36,505 nucleotides of DNA from SIG673 sp045660565 (GTDB lineage Bacteria > Bacillota > Clostridia > Oscillospirales > CAG-272): contig JAZRDX010000006.1 in assembly GCA_045660565.1 (NCBI GenBank), positions 1 to 36,505 on the forward strand, given 5' to 3'. The notes below the pieces were generated by a model. That model was not told the DNA's origin. It saw only the letters and a program-made list of their open reading frames with translations, and did no database searches. The position numbers and the translations under genes were made by a program. Shown here one piece after another: positions 31,604 to 36,505 of the stretch (position 1 is the stretch's first letter; each line of letters starts with the position of its first letter).

Positions 31604-32407
31604 TTATTTTTTCTTAGAGCGCTTTTTCGGAAGTCCGTTGCAGATATACGCATCAAACTTATCCGCGCACTTGCTCCACTCCTCTGCACTTTCAATGGTC
31701 CACGCAACTACGGGAGTATTGTAGAGCTTACGGCAGAGCGCGAGCGAAAGGTTAAACGGAGCCTTGTGATTGTAAGCGATAAAATCAGGTCTTGAAATTC
31801 TGTTTACAAGCAGGTTTTCAATCAAGAAATACTTCGGGTGCTTCTTGTCGGTAAAGTTCGTAGAGAGCTGTCCTCTTGCAACCTCGGGACGGCACTCCCT
31901 ATACCACTTAAGAACGTAGGGGTTAAAGGATTCTATGCAGTAGTCGCCGTTATATTCGTCAAGAACCTCGGCAACTATCGGGCAGATGGAAATATCCTTA
32001 GTCTCGCACTTAAGCTCAACGATAAGCGGAACCTTTCCGTCAACTATCTCAAGAACCTCGGAGAGAAGCGGAACGCCATAATCCTTAAGCTCTTCTGCGG
32101 TAAGGTCGGAAATATTCTTTCCCTCTCCGGAATCGTGCCAAAGGGCGCTATCGTGCGCTATAACCGCCTGTCCGTCCGCGCTTACACGAACGTCAAGCTC
32201 TATACCGTAGCCGTTCTCAACAGCCTTAGAGAATGCCTCTATCGTATTCTCCTCTATTTTTCCTCCGTGCATACCTCTGTGCGCGTAGATTTTATTTTCG
32301 GTAAAGGGCTTCATATTCGCTCTGTTCTTAAGTCTCGGGCAGATGGAATAAAGATATGCGCCGGTTACTCCCGCCATAACTCCTAAAGCAATATTTCTTT
32401 TTTTCAT
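31604..32407 (-). CDS. Membrane-anchored glycerophosphodiester phosphodiesterase
   Basis: A 267-residue enzyme that cleaves glycerophosphodiesters to glycerol-3-phosphate and an alcohol. A single N-terminal hydrophobic segment (about residues 5-22) anchors it. The GDPD active site is complete: His43-Arg44 (AHRG), Glu70 and Asp72 (GIELDVRVS), and His85 (IAHD); VELKCE supplies a further acidic residue. The start at 32407 is supported by AGGAGG 6-7 bases upstream, and the longer in-frame start overlaps the previous gene. It lies 46 bases after an MFS transporter on the same strand and ends at a shared terminator. It could work on phospholipid headgroups or teichoic-acid pieces. Confidence 0.92.
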   Translation of the reverse strand: MKKRNIALGVMAGVTGAYLYSICPRLKNRANMKPFTENKIYAHRGMHGGKIEENTIEAFSKAVENGYGIELDVRVSADGQAVIAHDSALWHDSGEGKNISDLTAEELKDYGVPLLSEVLEIVDGKVPLIVELKCETKDISICPIVAEVLDEYNGDYCIESFNPYVLKWYRECRPEVARGQLSTNFTDKKHPKYFLIENLLVNRISRPDFIAYNHKAPFNLSLALCRKLYNTPVVAWTIESAEEWSKCADKFDAYICNGLPKKRSKKK

Positions 32408-32453
32408 AATTTTCCTCCTGAACTGTTTTATGAATCTACCGTTTTTAATGTTT

Positions 32454-33779
32454 TTATTCGCCGGATGCCGACTGATCGCCGTGCTCAAACGCCTCGATAG
32501 CCTGCTCCTGCATAAGCTCTACTTCCTTTTGGCTCATTCCGTCTCCATGTTTTACGAAAATCATTGTTAAAAGTCCGAAAAGAAGGAAGACCGCGGAATA
32601 CGGAAACAGAACTCTTAGTCCGTCAATGCTGTCTGCATACTTATTGACCATATCGAAAATAAGACCGGTAACGAGCGGAGTGGCTATCTGTGCCGCCATT
32701 GAGAAGGTGTAATAAAGTCCCGTGTATTTTCCAACATCGGCTCCCTTACTCATTTCGACAACCATGGGGTATGAATTTACGTTTATCGCCGCCCAGGTTA
32801 TTCCTACAAGCGCGAACATAATGTAAAGCAGGAAGCTGTGCGTGGTTATGAAAGTAGTTAAGAACACCGCTATAAACAGTACAATAAGGCTGACGATTAT
32901 CGTGCGTCTTCTTCCGAATTTTTGGGAAAGGCTTCCAATGGGAAGAAAGCTGACAATGGCAATTATGCTACCGAAAAGCATCGGCAGAATATAAAGCTTT
33001 TCGCTAAGCCCCCATATACCTATAGCATATCTCGAATAATTTGTTTCTATTGCGCTATATGCCATAAACCAAAGAAAAACACTTACAAAAAGGAATATAA
33101 GACTCTTTCTGACGCTTGCGTGTACCTTTACGCCGGTGTTTAACCTGTTTACTCTTTCTTCCTCCGTCTCCTCTTCGGGAGGCATCGCTGCAACAAGCTT
33201 GTTTTCATCAATGTTCAGCCACATTACAACAACGCTGACGAGCATAAATGCCGCTATGATAATAAACAGCTTTCCGTAGTTTTCCTCTCCGCCAAGCAGA
33301 AATATTAAAACGTATACCACCATAATACCTATGGTTCCCATAAGATTTATAACGGCGTTACCCTTCGAACGGAATGGCTTCGGCGTTATGTCGGGCATAA
33401 GCGCGACTGCGGGAGAACGGTATATAGAAGTTGAAATAAGAACGCCGACTATTCCCACAAAAAACAAAGGAATATTTCTAAGCGAGAACGCAAGCGGAAG
33501 CATAAGCATAAAGATTACCGAAAGAGCCGTTCCGCATAAAATATACGGCATTCTCTTTCCGATTTTGGTATGTGTTTTATCGGATATCATACCAAAAAAG
33601 GGTAGTAAAAACAGCGCTGATAAATTATCGAGTGTCATAACGGTATTTATCACGAGATGACTTTCTCCGATAAGCTTTTGAAGCATTAGCGGAATCTCAT
33701 TGTTGTAGAGCTGCCAAAAAGAAGATATTGTCATAAACGCAAGACCGACGAGCATGGTCTTTTTTGTATCAAATTTCAT
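32454..33779 (-). CDS. MFS transporter (SLC45-like/GPH-like sugar transporter)
   Basis: A 441-residue membrane protein with 12 hydrophobic helices. It opens FDTKKTMLVGLAFMTISSFWQLYNNEIPLML, followed by LDNLSALFLLPFFGMISDKTHTKIGKRMPYIL (MFS motif A region, G-x-x-S-D-x-T-x-x-x-G-x-R), then RSPAVALMPDITPKPFRSKGNAVINLMG in the 4-5 region, and SQKFGRRRT at the second half. This pattern is that of the SLC45/GPH group, which moves sugars with protons. The start at 33779 has the RBS rather far (GGGAG about 15 bases away), so a TTG at 33818 remains possible. It is followed by the GDPD gene in the same unit. The substrate is unknown. Confidence 0.85.
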   Translation of the reverse strand: MKFDTKKTMLVGLAFMTISSFWQLYNNEIPLMLQKLIGESHLVINTVMTLDNLSALFLLPFFGMISDKTHTKIGKRMPYILCGTALSVIFMLMLPLAFSLRNIPLFFVGIVGVLISTSIYRSPAVALMPDITPKPFRSKGNAVINLMGTIGIMVVYVLIFLLGGEENYGKLFIIIAAFMLVSVVVMWLNIDENKLVAAMPPEEETEEERVNRLNTGVKVHASVRKSLIFLFVSVFLWFMAYSAIETNYSRYAIGIWGLSEKLYILPMLFGSIIAIVSFLPIGSLSQKFGRRRTIIVSLIVLFIAVFLTTFITTHSFLLYIMFALVGITWAAINVNSYPMVVEMSKGADVGKYTGLYYTFSMAAQIATPLVTGLIFDMVNKYADSIDGLRVLFPYSAVFLLFGLLTMIFVKHGDGMSQKEVELMQEQAIEAFEHGDQSASGE

Positions 33780-33860
33780 TTTTGCTAAGAAAATCTCCCT
33801 TCCGAAAACCCGGTACAATGTGATATGCCGAACTCAAAACACTAGTTCTATACACTTTAT

Positions 33861-33888
33861 ATTTTATCATATTTTAAGATTATTTCAA
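33861..33888 (-). promoter_or_regulatory. Candidate promoter for the MFS-GDPD operon
   Basis: Minus strand TTGAAA (33888-33883), 16 bases, TAAAAT (33866-33861). The region is AT-rich, so chance matches are likely. Confidence 0.4.
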
Positions 33889-34071
33889 GAATATTTTGTT
33901 AACTTAATATAAAAATAAATCCCTTGCATTATCTATAGCTTTATTTTCACCGAAAAAGGCAAAATCATCCGTAAAAGAATTTACAAAGCACCGTCTTGCG
34001 GTGATAACCGATTAGCTTAAAGGATTCGGAGTTTAGTAAATAAAACAACGTAAAGTCGAGTCTTTTATACA
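33889..34071. other. Intergenic, no gene seen
   Basis: Contains a small CACCG/CGGTG hairpin near 33991 and otherwise AT-rich sequence without an RBS-preceded frame. Confidence 0.6.
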
Positions 34072-34078
34072 CAAAACA

Positions 34079-34104
34079 GAGACCGAGCGTTTTCGCCCGG
34101 TCTC
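34079..34104 (-). terminator. Terminator of the SASP gene
   Basis: GAGACCG (34079-34085) with CGGTCTC (34098-34104), a bulged inner GCG/CGC pairing and a tetraloop. On the minus strand it is followed by TGTTTTGTG. Confidence 0.82.
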
Positions 34105-34134
34105 CGCCGTTTTGTTTAAAAACTTTATTTTAAC

Positions 34135-34332
34135 TTATTTGCCTGCCTTGAGGTCGTTCTCGTACTTCTCGATCATCTTCTTAACCATCTGACCGCCTAC
34201 AGAACCTGCCTGACGGGAGGTAAGATCACCGTTGTAACCCTGCTTAAGGTTTACTCCAACCTCGCTTGCAGCTTCCATCTTGAAGCGCTCGAGAGCTTCC
34301 TTAGCATCCGAAACAAGAATCTGGTTTGCCAT
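34135..34332 (-). CDS. Alpha/beta-type small acid-soluble spore protein
   Basis: A 65-residue SASP that coats spore DNA and protects it from UV and heat, later degraded by the protease GPR to feed germination. The family pattern is clear: ALERFKMEAASEVGVNLKQGYNGDLTSRQAGSVGGQMVKKMIE, with the GPR cleavage site at MEAASE, and GDLTSRQAGSVGG as the DNA-binding block. Length is normal. AAAGGAG lies before the ATG. It has its own leader of about 110 bases and a terminator. Forespore expression is expected from the family. Confidence 0.97.
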   Translation of the reverse strand: MANQILVSDAKEALERFKMEAASEVGVNLKQGYNGDLTSRQAGSVGGQMVKKMIEKYENDLKAGK

Positions 34333-34449
34333 TTTGTTTTCTCCTTTTTTTAGTTCAAATCTTTTCTTAGCTTTGAGCTGCGTTTGGCATCAAGCTGTAA
34401 ATTGCGTTTTTGCAAGTTTCGTTTGCGCCGCATCGCTTTGCTCTGTTAG

Positions 34450-34478
34450 TATTATGAACGCTTCGGAGAAAAATATAA
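34450..34478 (-). promoter_or_regulatory. Candidate sigma-G promoter of the SASP gene
   Basis: CATAATA (34456-34450) fits the sigma-G/F -10 (CATNNTA); TTATA (34478-34474) lies 17 bases upstream but lacks the favoured G at the first position of the -35. Confidence 0.45.
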
Positions 34479-34536
34479 ATGGAAATTTATTCAAAAGCAT
34501 GTGTATATAAAACTTACTTTAAATAATGCGACGCCG

Positions 34537-34806
34537 TCAGCAATCCGGCTTTTGGGGCGGTCTTGAAACCTTTACAAGTATCATATCCGAGCCTATTTTC
34601 TCTATCTGCTCCCAGCGGATTACGTGATACTGACATTTAGCGAAAAGCTTATGCGGCTTCGGCACGAATATAGCGTTGATTCTGCCGCACATGGTGTCTA
34701 TTTCAAGGTCGCTGACAAATCCGAGGCGGCAACCGTCGCACGTATTGATTACTTCTTTTTTACAAAGCTCGCTGTACCTTACGGGAAGAGATGGGCATTT
34801 CAACAT
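34537..34806 (-). CDS. YlmC/YmxH-family sporulation protein (PRC-barrel)
   Basis: An 89-residue protein of the YlmC/YmxH family, a PRC-barrel-like fold made in sporulating Firmicutes. RYSELCKKEVINTCDGCRLGFVSDLEIDTMCGRINAIFVP is the barrel start, and the Cys pair CDGC is visible; the late YHVIRWEQIEKIGSDMILV strand ends the domain. The precise role is unknown. GGAGAAG lies before the ATG. It starts 23 bases after the spoIVA stop on the same strand, so it belongs to that operon and is likely under mother-cell control. Confidence 0.92.
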   Translation of the reverse strand: MLKCPSLPVRYSELCKKEVINTCDGCRLGFVSDLEIDTMCGRINAIFVPKPHKLFAKCQYHVIRWEQIEKIGSDMILVKVSRPPQKPDC

Positions 34807-34829
34807 ATAGCTTCTCCTTTATTTTTCAT

Positions 34830-36311
34830 TTAAAGAAGTATGCAGATAAGACCGCCGCTTCCTTCGTTTACAATTTTTTCAAGGGTTCCTCCAAGCTTCG
34901 CCCTTGCATCGGCGGGAACGTTGTCAAGCTTTGTGTGAAGTCCCTCGGTTATAAGCTCGTAAAGCGTTTTTCCAAAAAGATTTGAACTCCATATCTTTTT
35001 CGGATCCTCTTCAAATTCGCTTAGGAGGTATCTTATCAGATCCTCCGACTGTTGCTCGGTACCGACGATGGGGTTTATTTCGGTTTCGATATTTGCCTTA
35101 ATCATATGAATCGACGGCGCCGACGCGCGAAGTCTTACACCGTATCCGCCCCCGCGCTTTATTATCTCCGGCTCTGCAAGCGTTAAATCCTCAACCGTGG
35201 GTAAAACTATACCGTACCCTCCGTTTTCAACCTCATCAAGCGCCGCCGCTACCTTGTCATACCTTTCTTTAACTGCGGAAAGCTCCTTAAGCTGTGTTAC
35301 CAGAGCCTCCTCGTTTTCTATCGAAAATCCCGTAAGCTCGCTTATGACCTTGTAGTAAAGCGGCTCCTTAAGCTTAACGAGAAGTCTCGCAACACCGCTG
35401 CCGCATTCTGTTGAAATTATAAATGCGTCTTTTATATGCTCGTGTCCGAACAAGGCGTTGAACGCCGACGGTATCTCCCCGAGCTTTTTTATCTTTTTAG
35501 CGCACTCCCCTATCGCCTCGCGAAGCGATTTTATAAGCCAGTGCTCAGGCTCAAGTGCGGTAGTCCACGCGGGAAGCTCAACGTCAACCATTCTTACAGG
35601 AAATTCAAGCAGTAAAAGCTCCATAAGATGACGTATGTCCTCGGAGCTTAGCTCGGTAGCGTTCACAAGCGCAACGGGCGCGCCGTAATTCTTTTCAAGC
35701 TCCAGTGCAAGATTTACCGCTTTTTCGCTACCGGGGTCCGCCGAATTGAGTAAAATGGCAAAGGGCTTACCTATTGATTTAAGCTCGGAAATAACTCTCT
35801 TTTCCGCATCGACGTAAACCTCTCTCGCAAGTTCACCGATGCTGCCGTCGGTGGTAACGACAATACCGACGGTCGAATGCTCGAATATTACCTTTCTCGT
35901 TCCGAGCTCCGCCGCGGCCTCGAACGGCATAGGCTCCTCCGACCACGGTGTAAGCACCATTCTGCTTTGACCGTTTTCAACGGTTCCGAGTGCTTCGGGT
36001 ACGACGTACCCTACACAGTCGGCAAGCTTCACTCTCATCGTTGCCTGCTCACCGAGCGAAATTTCCACAGCTTTATCGGGAACGAATTTCGGCTCGGTCG
36101 TCATAACCGTTTTACCCGCCGCGGTCTGCGGCATTTCGTCCCTTGCTCTTTCTCTTTCGAAGCCCGCCGCCATATTTGGCAAAACAAGCTGCTCCATAAA
36201 CTTTTTTATAAATGTTGATTTTCCCGTACGAACCGGACCTACGACGCCTATGTAAATATCTCCGCCGGTTCTCTCGGCTATATCCTTATAAATATTTTGC
36301 GTACCCACCAT
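34830..36311 (-). CDS. spoIVA: Stage IV sporulation protein A (SpoIVA), coat-assembly ATPase
   Basis: A 493-residue protein, nearly the same length as Bacillus SpoIVA (492). It is the ATPase that polymerises on the forespore surface as the base layer of the spore coat and also directs cortex formation. The Walker A motif is Gly25-Pro-Val-Arg-Thr-Gly-Lys31-Ser-Thr33. Thr71-Thr72 (MTTEPKFVP) is the nucleotide-sensing segment, and Asp98 (LADCVGYVV) the Walker-B-like residue. The middle and C-terminal regions are full-length, ending NEGSGGLICILL, the conserved anchoring tail. Start at 36311 because GGAGGAG lies just upstream; a longer in-frame start at 36332 overlaps that RBS. Expression is expected in the mother cell. 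Confidence 0.97.
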   Translation of the reverse strand: MVGTQNIYKDIAERTGGDIYIGVVGPVRTGKSTFIKKFMEQLVLPNMAAGFERERARDEMPQTAAGKTVMTTEPKFVPDKAVEISLGEQATMRVKLADCVGYVVPEALGTVENGQSRMVLTPWSEEPMPFEAAAELGTRKVIFEHSTVGIVVTTDGSIGELAREVYVDAEKRVISELKSIGKPFAILLNSADPGSEKAVNLALELEKNYGAPVALVNATELSSEDIRHLMELLLLEFPVRMVDVELPAWTTALEPEHWLIKSLREAIGECAKKIKKLGEIPSAFNALFGHEHIKDAFIISTECGSGVARLLVKLKEPLYYKVISELTGFSIENEEALVTQLKELSAVKERYDKVAAALDEVENGGYGIVLPTVEDLTLAEPEIIKRGGGYGVRLRASAPSIHMIKANIETEINPIVGTEQQSEDLIRYLLSEFEEDPKKIWSSNLFGKTLYELITEGLHTKLDNVPADARAKLGGTLEKIVNEGSGGLICILL

Positions 36312-36355
36312 TACTGCTCCTCCGAATTTCAATAGCTGTTTTTTTGTTTAATCTA

Positions 36356-36384
36356 TGTCTATGCAAAAAAATTCGGATTTATTC
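36356..36384 (-). promoter_or_regulatory. Candidate sigma-E promoter of spoIVA
   Basis: GAATAAA (36384-36378), 14 bases, CATAGACA (36363-36356): spacing and the CATA core fit sigma-E; the -10 tail is only partly consensus. Confidence 0.4.
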
Positions 36385-36505
36385 TCCCGCTTTTTGAAAA
36401 AAGCTCGCCAAAAACTTTTTTGACAGCCGTGATGTTACTTTCCCGTAATTTTTTCTTTTCGGTTTCGCAAAGCTTTTGGTATGATAAATTAATCTTTGCA
36501 AACTC

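Overview
The window looks like a chromosomal segment of an uncultured, gut-type, endospore-forming Clostridia (Oscillospiraceae-like Firmicutes). The grounds are sporulation genes (spoIVA, a ylmC/ymxH-type gene, an alpha/beta SASP, a spoVAC-spoVAD-spoVAE operon), strong AGGAGG-type ribosome binding sites, near-consensus sigma-A promoters, and several complex-glycan hydrolases with AraC regulators. No rRNA, tRNA, CRISPR array, transposase or phage gene is visible. The placement is inferred from gene content only.

Left part (1-6856): a very large secreted modular protein with an alpha/beta-hydrolase-like module runs off the left edge on the minus strand. It diverges from an AraC regulator through two overlapping promoters. 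An AEC-family permease follows. A perfect bidirectional hairpin closes this block.

Centre-left (6953-21620) is a carbohydrate and methyl-transfer region. A second AraC regulator diverges from a URO-D/corrinoid-methyltransferase-like gene. Directly downstream of that gene lies the most striking gene of the window: a signal peptide, a domain about 50% identical to eukaryotic ubiquitin, 20 collagen Gly-X-Y triplets and a C-terminal membrane anchor. Then come a second URO-D-like protein, a GPH-type sugar/cation symporter, a GH2 glycosidase with an odd Lys-rich tail, a GH38 alpha-mannosidase, a DUF2752 membrane protein paired with an unknown small membrane protein, and a GH78-like alpha-L-rhamnosidase on the opposite strand. 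The set suggests uptake and trimming of mannose-, rhamnose- and beta-galactoside/glucuronide-containing glycans.

Centre-right (21621-27550): two copies of a GC-rich intergenic repeat, then an SPFH/band-7 membrane protein followed 1 bp later by a ribbon-helix-helix protein. A 1258-residue lipoprotein with LamG-like modules, a (GAC)7 poly-Asp tract and CxxC treble-clef-like modules lies on the minus strand.

Right part (27551-36505): spoVAC-spoVAD-spoVAE. An asparaginase-like gene overlaps by 1 nt an unknown gene with a nuclease-like motif. An MFS transporter plus a membrane-anchored GDPD form an operon. The spore cluster spoIVA-ylmC with a nearby SASP gene completes the window; candidate sigma-E and sigma-G promoters are visible there.
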